64,000 nucleotides of DNA, from positions 13,200,910 through 13,264,909 of the forward strand of contig NC_089724.1 in the NCBI RefSeq assembly GCF_035083965.1, written 5' to 3'. Below the pieces are notes generated by a model. That model was not told the DNA's origin. It saw only the letters and a program-made list of their open reading frames with translations, and did not search any database. The translations under genes were made by a program, and so were the position numbers. Each line of letters begins with the position of its first letter. Within the stretch, counting starts at the first letter, position 1. Positions 1-13,102 of this stretch are shown here, piece by piece. The stretch comes from Branchiostoma lanceolatum (Eukaryota; Chordata; Leptocardii; Amphioxiformes; Branchiostomatidae).

Positions 1-740
1 CCGTAGCCGACTCCCTTCAAACATTTGACTCTATTTGGCCAATTTCTACTATTTTCCCAGCGACCGGGGGAGACTGGTAGAGTCTAGTAATTAACCGTGC
101 TTCTCACCTTCTGTCTGCTAGCAAGGGCCATTGTACTTGTGAGGTTCTGATCTACTCAACTAAACTACTGTACTTACTAGTATCAGATCCCCATCAAGTT
201 AAATGACTATTGTCTTTTGAAAGAAGAACAGTTCTTTTCAAGATAATGTTCCTCTCTAGTTAGTGATCAACTGACGGATCCAATGTAGTAACTACATACT
301 AAAGAAGTAGGCCAGGGGTTTATTTTCTAGGGTAATTTACTGTAAAATTGTAGTAACTACAATCCCTGGGTGTAAAGCTTACTAAAACTAAGAAAATATG
401 ACACCTTGATACGACTTGCATTCATCTGCATAGTAACCACGCCCCTGGTATGTCATGTACGGCTCAAAACAAACCAAACGTCACGCAAACTCTTAAAGAT
501 GATCAAAACGCCAAAGGTCATGTCATCACAAATTATGAAAACCGCAACGTGTCACCTGCACCAAGACGCCAACAATCGATTTGTTAAATGTATAGAATTG
601 TGTTTAGATAGCCCTTGTTTGAATACAAAAAGAAGCTTATGTCCTTGCTATATTAAAGTACTCAAAAACTAACCGATCGCATCATAGTCCTCACTAGCCG
701 GTATTTTTACACAAAATTTGTAAAACCAACGTCAACTTAC

Positions 741-822
741 GCGGCCTGCTCATGCTACCCAGGCGGGGCCGCCGTGTTGTTGGCCCGTCCATCGCAGGCT
801 CGGCGGCTCCGTTCTCGGCCAT
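741..822 (-). CDS. First coding exon of an unrecognised gene (5' end only)
   Basis: An ATG at 822 on the minus strand opens a 27-codon reading frame. It begins MAENGAAEPAMDGP and ends in a basic stretch (TTRRPRLGSMSRP) at a good donor, GTAAGT, at 740–735, leaving phase 1. The context is GC-rich compared with the AT-rich flanks, as expected of a promoter-proximal first exon. The remaining exons would lie to the left of the window. The basic, low-complexity N-terminus suggests a nuclear or cytosolic protein without a signal peptide, but I do not recognise the family. A longer ORF covering the same bases in another frame lacks this start-plus-donor arrangement. Confidence 0.45.
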
Positions 823-2736
823 GACGCAGTAGAGAGAGAGACCTGTTGCTGTAAGGACGCAATAAACCTCAATAAAAACACATAGTGATGTGTCACAAAC
901 CGACGTGTCGCAGAGCAGAGCCTACAGGTCGCGGCCGGCGGGTTGTTGACCTTTAACTTTACTAGAGGTGGTGTGACATATACCGACCGGTTTAAGCGCG
1001 ACTTGCTCAACCGTCCAGATTCCTAGGAGGTATTTTCTCCGGCTAAGCTGGTAGTTTGGTCATCGTTAAGATGGTCGATAACAATTATGAGTCGTCAGCA
1101 ATAGAGAGAGTTGTCCACCAGCTCACAATTGTGTGGGTCCACATCACCCGAATGTCACACCACTGTCGCCATTTCCAGATTTTTAATGCGTAGACCGCAA
1201 CAGTATGTAATAAATTTTGATAAGCTTTAGAGCTTATGTGAAGGATAATGATTACAGATGTCACAACATAAAAATGTGATAATATGTAGATATTATAATT
1301 TTGATTGATTGTATGGTAACAAATGTTTAATTACTAAATAAAATATTAATAACATATTATTTACGGTCACGTTTTGTTGCGGTTCTAGGTCCAATCTGAT
1401 TTGGCCGATCCCACTTCAGAAATGGGAGGGGTAAGGTGCGCGAATTTTGAATTTCCAAATCCTGAGCGAAACCATAATGGTTGTATCAAGGAGGTTAAAG
1501 CTCCTTGGTTGTATATGATATTATATATGAAAGTATTATATCCTTTTCTAAGTACATTTCCCGTCTGACTCCCAGACGTCAGAACGTTGACATAAAGAAC
1601 AAGTTCACTTTTTGCTTGAAAGTTGTCTGGCTTGATTCTCTTTGGCATCTCAAGACAACTTTTAGAGAATGGACCAACTATGCATGTATTCTGGAAGTAG
1701 ATGAAAATTTAGGCTATGAGTGAGAAATAACATGTAGCCTATAAAAACCTGACTTTATTTTTTTCATGAGTTCAAAGAACATCATTGTGAATTCAACCAA
1801 CGAGAAGTCCTGAACAAGGTTTCAATCACACAAAAAGGCAGTTACTCATGCAACTGGATATGATTTTGACCATTTCCAAAATCATATCCGAATGCTTGAG
1901 TAACTGTTATCTTATTACCTGGATACCCAACTTTCATCGACGTATCAAGATTTCCATTGGATTGAAACTTCCTTAATAATGCAAAAAGTCATTGATACAT
2001 TAACAAAATATCATATAATTTTTTTTAACAAATAACTTTTTTAATAACCTCTCCCCTTCTGCACTGTCTCTCATTCAATGATTGAAGTTCTTACATTACC
2101 CATACAACAGAATACTCAGCACTCTAGTCAACAGTAATGATTATAACATACATGTATGTAATCTCATTATTTTTTAATGCTTATTTTAAAAAGACAGGAC
2201 AGGTCAAAGACTAGGCACAAAGGCTTTAGCATTATTTACACCTTACACTGAAATCAGAAATGCAACAATGTGAAACTGATTCCTTCATCTGCACATGAGT
2301 TAAGTAGAACCTAAGCTAGAAAATGTCTTGTGATGAAGGCTGTCAGACACTTGTAACTATGTACAAATAAAATATTTCCTTTTAAAGTTGCTTCAAGCAG
2401 CTTACACCCACCTACATGTATATCTGAGTGAACTGAAGGAAGTTGGAGTAAAAAATCCAGCTGAGATTATCGTGGCACCTATAGGCTTTGTCAAATAAAG
2501 TAGATATTGCACTGTTTCATTCAGATCCTTGCCATCAGCCACCTGTTGATTTTGGAGAAGTTGTTATTCTAAGGTTCCGTTGTTTTCACTATTTTGGCAA
2601 TACATTCCTTTGGCATTTAAAGTAACTTGCCTTTTTATCAAAATGTCATATTACCAAGGGAAATTTACATTAGCGGTAGTATTGGTCTATTGGTCCTATT
2701 GCAACATTTTCAATCTCCATGACACATAGTACACTC
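823..2736. other. Intergenic stretch without a recognised gene
   Basis: AT-rich sequence between the divergent upstream side of the 741–822 exon and the 3' end of HPS1. It contains an imperfect hairpin at about 1818–1967 whose arms share CAGTTACTCA…GATATGATTTTG. The part next to 2737 should hold the HPS1 3'UTR. I see no supported coding exon. Confidence 0.5.
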
Positions 2737-5700
2737 TTATAATAGGCTGATGGGAGAGTGAGCCTCCCCTGATGTTTCCCATAACATGGCGGCCAGCTTC
2801 CGACAGTGTGAGGCCACAAACTCCGCTGGAACCACCCCGACGTGCATGCACATCAACTCATAACAGTTCACTGCACCCACTGGCATGGTGGGAAAGCACC
2901 TCGCACACAGGTCCCTGAAAAAACAAAAGGGAAATGAGAAATTGATTTGCATACATTCTATATATTAAAATACATATACACATTGCAGAATGTATCTGCT
3001 GCTATTTCTAGACTGTTAATTCTCTTTAAGTTTACAATTTTGATCTCCAGTAAGTGCATGTTTATAACACGTCAAGCAAAGTGTACCCACCTGTAATAGT
3101 GCCCTGCCAGGATGCCTGGAGGTGCTCCCTGTACCTGTTTCACTGGCTGCTGGGGTGACAGGGGGTTTCCCTGGACACAAAAAAAAATAACATTTTTATT
3201 CAAATCGTTATTAACCATTGCAAGGGCCCTAAAATTCTGAAATAAAGCAGCTGATTGCATAAATGCATCACCTCTAATGCCAATTTAGGCACTAGGGTTT
3301 GTAAACACTCTGCTTCATGCTGGGATAAAACTGTTACCACACCAATATAAATAAGCTCACCTGATTTGTTTTTTTCAAACATTTGGGTTTGTTTTGGGTC
3401 TCATTGTATTGTATGCAGCTGAATAGATGAAAATTTCAAGATAGAAATGTACCAACATTATCAGATGTCCTTCACTGATCTGAATGCCATTAGAAGTGAG
3501 CTAAACTTACTGAAGGGTCCTCAAACCATAGGAAGTAGGAGTAGCAGAAGTCTCCATCTCTCACAACAGAGGAGGTGAAGCTGTTCTGTAGGTAATGCTG
3601 CCACCGTCGTACCATTTCCCAAACCTAACAAGCATATGGAAGAAAGATAATTGTTGGTTTAATCAAGAAAACAAGATGACTTTATTGGGATATTGCAGTG
3701 TTGCCACTGATTCAGAATTAAAACCAATGTACAATAATCAAAACTATTTATGATATAGTTGGCACGTTTAAAAAACAGTATTAAAGACCAACTGGAGGCA
3801 CACACTTCATCCTTGTAATTCAGAAGTGGAACTGCTGACTGCTGGACAACAGGACAATACTATTTTTAGAACATGGACAATCCTCACCTTAACTTTCAGC
3901 ACTGCAGTGTGATCAAAGCTGCCAGGCTCGGGGTGAGTTGTTACGTTGATGGCCGGTGCAATGACCAGGTCCATGGACCGGTCTATGTACAGGAAGTGGA
4001 TGAGGCCAGGGAAATCCTCCAGATACGTGGTCAGGGTTAATTAAGGAAATGTAAGAGTTGTCAGGGATTGCATTCAGAATTTCAGATGGTGAAGTAAAGC
4101 CAGTGGCCCGGTGTAAGAGGGAGCTTTAGGCATAAGCCCCAAGCGTCAAACCTCTGCACGTAAAAAAATCCAACACACTTATCGAGAAGAGAAGGGGTGA
4201 TCCGGCATGCTTGCCCAAAAACGCAAGCCGTAGTGAAGCCACATTGCACTACCACTAGCTAATTGAAAAAGCATCATGCTTCACCTTTAAAGAAACTGTT
4301 AAAACACTGTTAAAACCTTGGGAATAGATCATCTCTGTGACAGTATCATTCAAAAAGGTGTACCAGATAGAGTCAAAGAGTGATGATCATACGTCACAAT
4401 AAATACATGTACACTGGACTTGTTCCGGTCCAGTATCAGTTACCCAGTCTTGGTAAAAAGGATATGTAGTCATGGTAACATTCCTCTGAGCCTTGACTGA
4501 CAGGTAGTCCTTGTAGTCACAGATCTTCTTGCTGACCAGCTCCTGCACGGTGTCCATGGTTTCTCTCTGCTTGTCCTCAGCTGCTTGTGGGGGCTTGTAG
4601 GTCAGGAACAGCAGCCGGAACAGCACCTTTAGTGTCCTGGTGAACTCTGACAGGGCTGTTTCCAACCTGGAATGTGTTTATGGTTATGATCTATAAACTT
4701 TCATGATCTTAATTAGAATTGAACATGCCTCCTTGTTTACATTTGTGACCTATATTCTAGCTTTTCTCTTTTGTGTCATACATGTTGATGCATTTTTAAT
4801 AAGAATATAATCAATAAAGCCCCAAGCAACAACAAGAATGAGAAATTCGAAGACTCTCACCTTGGAGGGGGGTTGGCAGCAGTACTGTCCATGTATTCCA
4901 GCAGTCCACCTTTCCTGACTAAGTCCCATCTGTTCACCAGGTCCTTGTGCACACGCTCCAGGCCTCCCTGATAACAGTCAAGGCCACGACATCATTACTC
5001 CATAAAAAAAGGTAGCCTTTTGATGAATCACAGCAACCACTAATGCTCTAAATACATATGTACAAATGCTTTCCTTTAGCAGTTTTAAAGTATTCATCCT
5101 ACATTTTCCAAAACACTAACTCCATTTGTTTAAAGTGATATCAACAAAACAACAATATCATTCACACAGTTCTACAGCTCTGTAAAGGTAATTATCTCCT
5201 GTAAAAGACTGCAAATAATTCGAAGTAGCAGCCTTAGTGACAACTCGTAACTTGAAATCTCATCCACACCTTCATCTTACGAGTTGCATCCAAGACCCGC
5301 TTGACGTTCCCCTCCAACACTTCCACAAGATTTCTCCCTTGGCCACCTTCCCGTGCAGAGCCTCCTTTTTTCCCCTGCATCATCTCCGTGGTGACCAGGG
5401 TCAACAGGCACTGACAGATATGCCCAGCTAGATGGCTCTTTGGGACCTGAGAGGGCAGAGGGACCTTCATTATGTATCCCTATATCTGTATCAGTATTAG
5501 TAAATGTTAAGTGTCAGACTTGATATGTATTTTTGGTAAGGTCAACAGCGGAACATGACTTTGAGATTAACTCTTCTTTGTCAGTCCATGGAATGTTTTC
5601 TATTGCACCATGCTTTCAGCAAATGCATAGACATTTGCCTAAAAAAAAATCATCTTCACCATATACACCACTCTGTGATGACTTACCTCGCTAACAATGA

Positions 5701-8700
5701 CAAGCACAGTGCCAGGCATGATGGGTACACAGTGCAGCAGGTGTGGGGAGTGGGTACAGAGGGGGGTCTGGAGGAAGGCAGGCATGTGGAAATACTCCTG
5801 ACTCCTCTCTGCTGTCTCATCCACAGCCTCCTCACAAGCAGACAACAGCAGAGGGTTCTGTACAAAGCACAAACCTGACACAGTAAGTAAAAACCTATTT
5901 CCATCTAGACATTTACAAGCCATCGGAGTCATGTGATGTGAGTACTGCCTGCTTGGAAGAAAAGGACATTTTGAAATAGCAAAAGGTTTTTCTTTGATCA
6001 ACATGTTGCAGCTTGAAATGATTAACTGTCAATATACAGTGCAATTTTGTTCTGTATTGTGACAAATCTGTCACCTTTTTGCTTTGAATCTTTGTTGCTG
6101 CAAATTGGATGGAAAGCTGTTGCTATACTAGCCTGCAGTCATATATGTCTTGCTGGATTTGCAAACTGTCTAGGATAATAATAGATAGTTATGTCAAAGA
6201 TATGATTGCATGTGTTACCTGTTCTGGTTGTGGTGCTCTATGGCTGGCTGGGGCTGGTTGATGGGGAGTGTAGAAACTGTCCTGGACAGCTGCTGGGGTG
6301 TGGAAACTGTCCTGTTCATGGGGGATGATGGGAGTGTGGAACATGTCCCTACTTGGCACAGGTAGTGGGCTGCTGTCCCCCTGACCCTCGGATTTCTCCT
6401 GTGTGATACGCAACAACAATACTTTCTTTATGAAACAAAGTTTAATGAAACAAAATGTTTTACTTCTCTTGTTTCTTCAACCAACCAATCATTACCACCA
6501 GAGACATGAAAACATAGTCATACAACAGCTTTGAAGCTCCAAGGTATTAGGTTCACAATTTACAGTTTCTCAATTTACAGGTCATTTTAGAGTGAGAATA
6601 TTTAGTTTGCTAGCCAAAGCACAATATATGTTACTTAGGGACCATACCATATTACCGGGGGGAGGGGTGATGCGTTGGGGAGGGGAGGGTCATGGAAAAT
6701 TTTTTTGAGGTGGGGGGGAGGGTCATGGAAAAAAAATCTGGGTTGGGGGGAGGGTCATGGACTTTTTTTTCGAATCCGTTGAATTGTTGTGCATAAACAT
6801 TATGCTGTGGGCCGACAAACTGACGCTTTAAATAGCCCGCTATGCTGTCTTTTCACCCAGCGTAGCGGCGAAAAAATACATAACTACTGTAGTAAACATG
6901 ACGAGGCACGCGTCCAGCACGCGTCTCCGCTGTTTCACAGGAAGCTATCCAGCTATATCAGCTCAAAGGGAGGTGCCAAATACTAAATTAGCACCCCGCC
7001 TTACCCCTCCGATATTACCTCGCAGCCCCTCCCACCCGGCAGCATCGCGCCAAAACGTAAACAGTAGCCGAGTACGCCTCTCTGTGACACATGCAAAATC
7101 AGCGGGGTGGGTCCCGGACTATTAGAACAGCCGTAAATGTATCTGACAAATTTCTGGAGCAAGGTTATGTCATTTTTTTCATCCAGAACAGTGAATTGAT
7201 GCACAGAAAATTCATTTCTACCAAAGTAGGAAGATAAAGTTTCAACTAAATTGATAAGCTTCGCCATGATTGGGCCATTCGGCTGCTACAAATTTGTGGC
7301 GCCGCCCACGACTTTCCTTGTTCCCAGGGCCTTTTAGACTTTCTGGCGCCTTCGCCGACTGTCATCAAAGGCTGCCGACTGTCAATCAGCGGCATTTTCC
7401 TGGGAAAACACGTGAGTTGGAACTACGTGTGGCAGTCAACAGTGATTTTTTACATTCCTTGAACTTTCAGTTCCACGTTTTCTGTAAGCACAATCTGACG
7501 CAGAACAGCAGTCTCGGCTAGCTTCCTTCGGAGACTTCCTGGAACGGCGGCGTATATATTTGGGCAATCTAGGGGGGTGACGCAATTTCTAACCCGGGTC
7601 AAGGTTCTCTAAATTATGCCGGCAAAGGAACTTCCGCCGCCGAGAGATACGTTGCCGAGGGACGACCGCCTCGGCGGCGATTTTTCTGGAAACATGTCAG
7701 CATTTAAGCGTCTTATTTCGCACCGAAGAGAACTTCTGACAGCGACGATATTGTAGCGCTTCGCCTTCAGAGAAGACGGACACAGCCAAAAAACGGAAAA
7801 CTGGTATCGACTATTGATATTTTTGAGTAGCTGAATAAACCAACGAGGTTGAAATCTCCTTGAATAAACCATTGATATTGAGTTTTTAGTTGTTTTTCAC
7901 GGTTTCACCTTAACTTAAGTATTGTATGTCAAGGTCCTGTGGAGAATATAAGTTGATTGACTACCATGATTATCATAAATATGACCCTCAAAACTGAAAA
8001 GAAGCCTTCTGAATAGCCTAAAATGAAAGAGCTTCCGGGGGGCTTCGCCCCCTGGGTCCCCCCGACGGGGCTTTGCCCCTGGACCCCGTCGTCCGCCAAA
8101 AATCAATCTGAAACTCTTCTGTAGTTCTTTCAAATATAGAGATGTCATCAAACATACATTGTTTACCAGCAAAATTTGGGAAATAGCATTTCAATGGTTT
8201 TAGATTTTCCTGCGGGTGCATGTCGCGCCTCCCGCGGCGAACAATATGTCGCCCCCAAAAAATCAAGCTGTATTTCTTTTCACAATAGAGATGTCTATGT
8301 ATATATCCCCTTGATTAAACTTAGCTTACTCTTCCAGCAAAATTTGTCCCTCATATAGCAGTTCAAAGGGTCCCGATTTCAAAATTTTCTCAGCTGTCTT
8401 GCCCCCTATAAAATTTGATTCTCTGCTGCCGCCTCTGGTACCGACAACCGCTGGTTCCTGGTTCTTGTTTTATAGCATGTGTCTGCTATCCCAAGTGGAC
8501 GCCCGATGTCCATATAGTAGTTGTTTTATAAATGGGGGTCGTTTTTCTACCATTTTTACATGATACCTGTAGGGGGAGGGTCATGGAAAATTTTTTGGAG
8601 GTGGGGGGGGGGTCACTGAAAATTTTTTGGAGATGGGGGGAGGGTCATGGAAAATTTTTCTGACCGGACTTCCAGTGCACCACCCCTCCCCCCCGGTAAA

Positions 8701-11700
8701 TATTGTATGGTCCCTTAGCAAACTACATGTATGTGAATCTGATATCAACTAAAATGGTTGCATTTCTAGAGGAGAAAAATTAACCATTTTCAATGACAGC
8801 TACATGTATATACAAATGTATATCGATATCTTCTGTCTAAAGAGACCACTGGCATCAACAGCAAAGTGGCTGATGAATGAGCACATTTTATCACTGTTTA
8901 TATTAGTGCCTGGACAAACCTGATACACTAAACATGAGAATGAAATAGCAACCTGTTCTGTTTCCTCCACACTTGAGCTGGGACTGTAATATTCTGTTGA
9001 AGATGGAGTTGGGGAACGCTGTAGAAAAGGTCACAGACCACAAGTCATTGACAAAATGTAAAACGTAAACAACCTCTATTGAGTCTGCTATGCTGGATAG
9101 TGGAGTACATGTAGTTTTCAAACCAAACGTCTGATGAAAAAGTATCATTATATATAAATATATAACATACAAATGTACATGTACTTGTAAGATATGTATG
9201 ACATCATTGACAAGAATATTTCACTTAGAAAGGCTGTTAGAAAGTTCTTAGAATATGCAAATTTGTACAGCCATCCCAGCTTTACTAATTTTCCTAGCTT
9301 TACTAATTTTCATCTTCAAATAGTTTTAAGAGATTGTAGATTCTAAAGCATGCAAAATAGCGCTTACTGAAAATGTTTAGATCCAGTGCACAATCAATCC
9401 ATCATACCTCTGTAGTTACTCTCCTGACACTGAGTGGAGTAGAGGGGGTGTAAGTGAAGGACAGCAGTTCTTCCAGACTATCCCCTGTGGGAAACAACGT
9501 CCTCACCACCAGGGTGATGGCAAGGATGTCTGCAGCCTGGAGCTCACAGGCATTCCGACTGGAACACAGCGTGCGAAATCGTACAATTTAGGCCCTTTAT
9601 TTTTTTGTAATTCATTTATTATATGTAAGGCCTAGAAAAATCAATGTTGTGTTTCCGATTACAGTTCTGAAAAAAACATGCATTATTTTGTACCTCTTGC
9701 CCCAATTTGTAAAATGATGAAACAGAAAAATGTCACTGCTAATGTAAACATTGATGTACAAGAAGGCTAGTCACTTTAATCATCTATTACCTTGAGTAGA
9801 GTGCAAGCAGCTTGGTGTTGACTAACAGGAGGGCGTGTACAGCATGCTTGTCTCCACCTGACCGTACCTTACTCAGGGCCTGTTCCAGCATGTTTATACA
9901 GGTCTCATTCAGAGCCTGGTTCACATTCAGCCTTTCTACAGCCTGCAAAACAAAATAGGGATGTGTATTTAGTGGATGACATCTTTTCCAACTAGAGTTC
10001 CACGAACACATTATCTTCGCCAAATAATCAAGGCTTATTGTATTAATATTTACATGCTTATCACCCCCTGCAAACTTGATCATACACCATACCGTTTGAA
10101 AGTTATGATGGGGGGGGGGGGAGAATGAGTCCAGTCTAGATAGGGATACAGGATCATTTGGTGGTACAGGACTATCATATGTGTATAGTGTGCTGATATA
10201 TGTTATAACTGGTCATTAAAAAATTGAAAGTTATAATTAAATGGTACAGTCAATATATATGAATAGAATAAATCTTTATTCTATATCATACACATTTTGC
10301 AAGACATAGTACATGTTACTTTTCCATACGGTGCTAGGTAATACCTAGCAATGGTGCAGTTTTGGTGCAGTGTACTCTCTGAGCAGAGGAGTGGGTCCGG
10401 CTGGTTATTCACATGTTTTTAGGTGTTTTGTAAGGCTTTCTATTTTGTTCCCTTTCCGTTATGTCTCAACCCGTGTGTTGGACAAAAATGCCGAAACTGA
10501 ACACTTTAAAAACCAACCGGACCCACACATCTGCTTGAATTGTAGTGAGACTGCCCCATTTGTTTATTTATGTACCCCATCTGTTTATTTATACTTCTAG
10601 GCAAGGCCTTCTGCTGGCCTGTTTCGGAAACCCTGTCACATGCCCCATTATGGAATGTAATGGATTTACAATTATCCTTACTTATTATGCAGATTAGCCC
10701 GTTTTCTATAATTAGACATTGATTGTGCAAAGCACCATCTGAGCTCTCTACATACAAAACTTCACGACAATCTCTTCACCCCTTCTCAAGTAATACGCGT
10801 CCGAATGTCAAAACAAAAACACCCACTGCAGTTCTGAACAAGCCGCTAGGGGGCCCAAACTTACAGAACTTACTTCTTGTGGCATGAACTATCTACCACA
10901 CAAATATCATGACCATAGCACTTTCAGAAAATATGCCAGTAAATTTCGAAGCTCTGCTGCAGTACCTTAGGTACTCGCTAGAAGGCCGATTATCGAACTT
11001 GACCTTCCTGTCAGTAAACCCTACCCATCCACTAAATATCAAAAAGATCCATCAACAGCTTCTTGAGTTATGTTGTCCACAAGAAAATACACATCCACAC
11101 AAAGCCCGCTGCAGTACTGACGGAAAATGCCAGGAGAACCATTTTTGAACTTGACCTCCGTTTCTACAACATCTACACACCTGCAAAAAATCATGAAGAT
11201 CCATCAACGTTTCCGTCACTTTTTGTGCCTACATACAAACGCACGAAAATTAAAAGTCCGCTGCAGTACTGTTGAAAAACGCATGGTGGACCATTTTTGC
11301 ACTTGACCTTCCTTTGCACAACCACTACACACCTACCAAAAATCATAAAGATTCATCAAAGGTTTCTTGAATTATGCTCTTGACATACATACAGACCCAC
11401 CAAACAGCTGGCTCAACCGAAAACATAATCTACCCCGAGTACTATAGTACTCGGCGAAGATAATAATGTCACATCAGATCATGGTAAGAACTATGGTGTG
11501 GCTAAGAAAAATATTTTTAAAACTATGAAACAGTCATTGTGAGATTTATAATAACATTTCTGTACTTTTACTGCATGTAATTGTCTTGTGTTCATCCTGA
11601 AGGACAAACCATGAAAAGGATTGAAGAATACCAAAAAAGGAAATGAAAGACATAACGACCAATCCTGACCATGATGCCCCTTGTGCAAGTTTGGTACAGT

Positions 11701-13102
11701 ACTACTTATGAAATATAATAGAAGAAAAACTGGTTGCCTAACCTCCACCAGGAAGCTCTGTTCTGTCGAGGCCAGGTGTGCCCAGGTGTTGATTAATCTA
11801 CTCATGTACGACCAACGTTTCTTCCTGTCATGGGAGGAGTCTGGTCTCAGCCTGAAGGTATAAGAGTAGGGGACAAATTACACCCGGCTAAAATCCAGCT
11901 GATGGCTGAGGCATTGTTTCTCATTTTCACATGGACCCCCTCACACAAATGCACACACACACACACATGTATCCTCCCCTTCTAATTGATTATTATCGAA
12001 GCTAAGACTTACTCATCGATAACGGGCCCATAATGCACCCCTGCCAGCCTTCGGAAGACATACAGCTTTCTCTTCAGGAAGTCCTCTGACTCCGAGCCAT
12101 CTCCACACACTGCTATGTACAGGTGCTCTCCAAACTGGTAGAAGGAAGAGAACAGTGTGATCATGAGTACGGTGAATGACAGAATTAGGTAAGTGAAGCT
12201 GTCAGCAACCAGAATTAATGTGGTAAGTAAAGATCAAAGGCTATTTTTTCAAGTTTAACATAAGGAGACTGCAAACACAGCAGCTATAACATTAGAATAG
12301 TAACCTTAAATGTATATACAAGTGACTTAACTAGGCAAGTAAACTAAATAGGTGTAACATTACCAGCTACTGTAAACAACTTACCTGTCTGAGCACAAAC
12401 AGGAAGCCATTCTCACAGCTGATGGAACTGTAGGGGTTGTCCAACTCTGCTTTCAGGAAACGATGAGATGCCAGCAGCGGGGAGAAGAACTGCACCAGGG
12501 CATTCTGGTCCACTTCATCTAAAATCCCATTCTTCAAGGGAATCAAGGGGATTACTACCAATCTAAGGCATATGTTCAAGGAAATATATTTCAACTTTCA
12601 AGTGACAGAAATAATCGGGCAGGCTTCCCCAGAGTAAAAGTATAGAATGTCCTAAGATGCCCAAGCTTTGCTTATTTCTTTCTTTTTGCTGTTGATGTCC
12701 TTTGGTAATCTCATTATATACTAGTAGTCACAGAGGCTCCCACTTCAAATACCAAACGTTACTATTCTGTTACTTATGTACCGGTTTATGCTGTATATTA
12801 CAGCATACTGCACCATGTATAATACAAATATTTGTAAATGCCATTAGTATTTCACAGGTATCCATCACCATGGCTGCTACATTCAGACGACAGACTTGTA
12901 CATAATTTTTTGTTGTGGTACTACATAATTTTTGTATGTCCAGGTTCAGACCGCCCCCCTCCCACACATGCAAAGTTACCTGTTCTGCAATCCCTTCTCT
13001 CGCTCCAAGACGGTTGATGTGTGTGGTGAACTCAGCGTCTCCCCAGAAGAACACGATATCTGGCAAAGGGTTTATAACAACGAGTCCCTTCATTCTTCTC
13101 AC
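2737..13102 (-). CDS. HPS1: HPS1, BLOC-3 complex subunit (16 exons, complete)
   Basis: HPS1 pairs with HPS4 in BLOC-3, the guanine nucleotide exchange factor for Rab32/Rab38 in lysosome-related organelle biogenesis. Exons, in transcript order: 12980–13102, 12385–12531, 12013–12134, 11743–11851, 9791–9942, 9408–9558, 8953–9018, 6219–6398, 5687–5857, 5270–5446, 4861–4967, 4466–4666, 3888–4026, 3511–3624, 3091–3170, 2737–2914. All joins keep frame and give 738 residues (human 700); a second in-frame Met three codons in (13093) may be the real start. Family matches include DIVFFWGDAEF near the N-terminus (first longin-type strand), HALLLVNTKLLALYS, DYKDYLSVKAQRNVTM, YLEDFPGLIHFLYIDR, GDFCYSYFLWFED, PPGILAGHYYR and the C-terminal CYELMCMHVGVVPAEF. 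Exons 7–8 encode a Ser/Pro-rich linker that is divergent, as in vertebrates. The acceptors of exons 2 and 9 have nearby alternatives; the ones given keep frame. Confidence 0.93.
4027..4465 (-). other. U12-type AT–AC intron of HPS1
   Basis: The intron between HPS1 exons 12 and 13 (439 nt) cannot be joined with GT–AG ends. On the minus strand it starts ATATCCTTT directly after …ATGACTAC, and ends …CTGACCAC before GTATCTGG. A branch-site match, TTCCTTAAT, lies about 14 nt before the 3' end. These are the minor-spliceosome AT–AC signals. Joining here gives NVTMTTYLEDFPG, which aligns without gap to human NITMVSYLEDFPG. Confidence 0.9.
4085..4260. repeat. SINE-like dispersed repeat inside the AT–AC intron
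   Basis: The stretch shares an ordered set of short matches with the 3' half of the SINE-like element at 57480–57780: a …CCCAAGC block, a …CACTTAT-GA-AG block and a CCGGCATG/CCGGTGTG end. It is probably a fragment of the same SINE family. Boundaries are approximate. Confidence 0.4.
6638..8714. mobile_element. 2.1-kb non-autonomous DNA transposon, TTA target duplication
   Basis: The termini are inverted repeats, GGGACCATACCATATTACCG at the left and the complement (…CGGTAAATATTGTATGGTCCC) at the right, each flanked by TTA (6635–6637 and 8715–8717). Just inside both ends are several copies of a G-rich subterminal unit containing GGGAGGGTCATGGAAAA. A TTA duplication fits the PIF/Harbinger superfamily. 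The interior is GC-richer than the intron and holds no transposase I can recognise, so it is likely non-autonomous. It sits in HPS1 intron 7. Confidence 0.7.
10800..11465. repeat. Dispersed tandem-type repeat with CTGCAGTAC units
   Basis: About four degenerate units of roughly 150 bp, each starting near CTGCAGT(A/T)C and followed by 'CATTTTTGAACTTGACCT' or similar and 'ATCCATCAACG'. The array ends in a palindromic GAGTACTATAGTACTCGG. The same family occurs at 39245–39370 and, inverted, at 42480–42870. It lies in HPS1 intron 4. There is no coding potential. Confidence 0.6.

Noticed and set aside
6898-8358. Several 60–90-codon ORFs inside the 2.1-kb transposon
   Set aside because: None shows transposase or other domain motifs; they are short and overlapping, as expected by chance in a GC-richer block.
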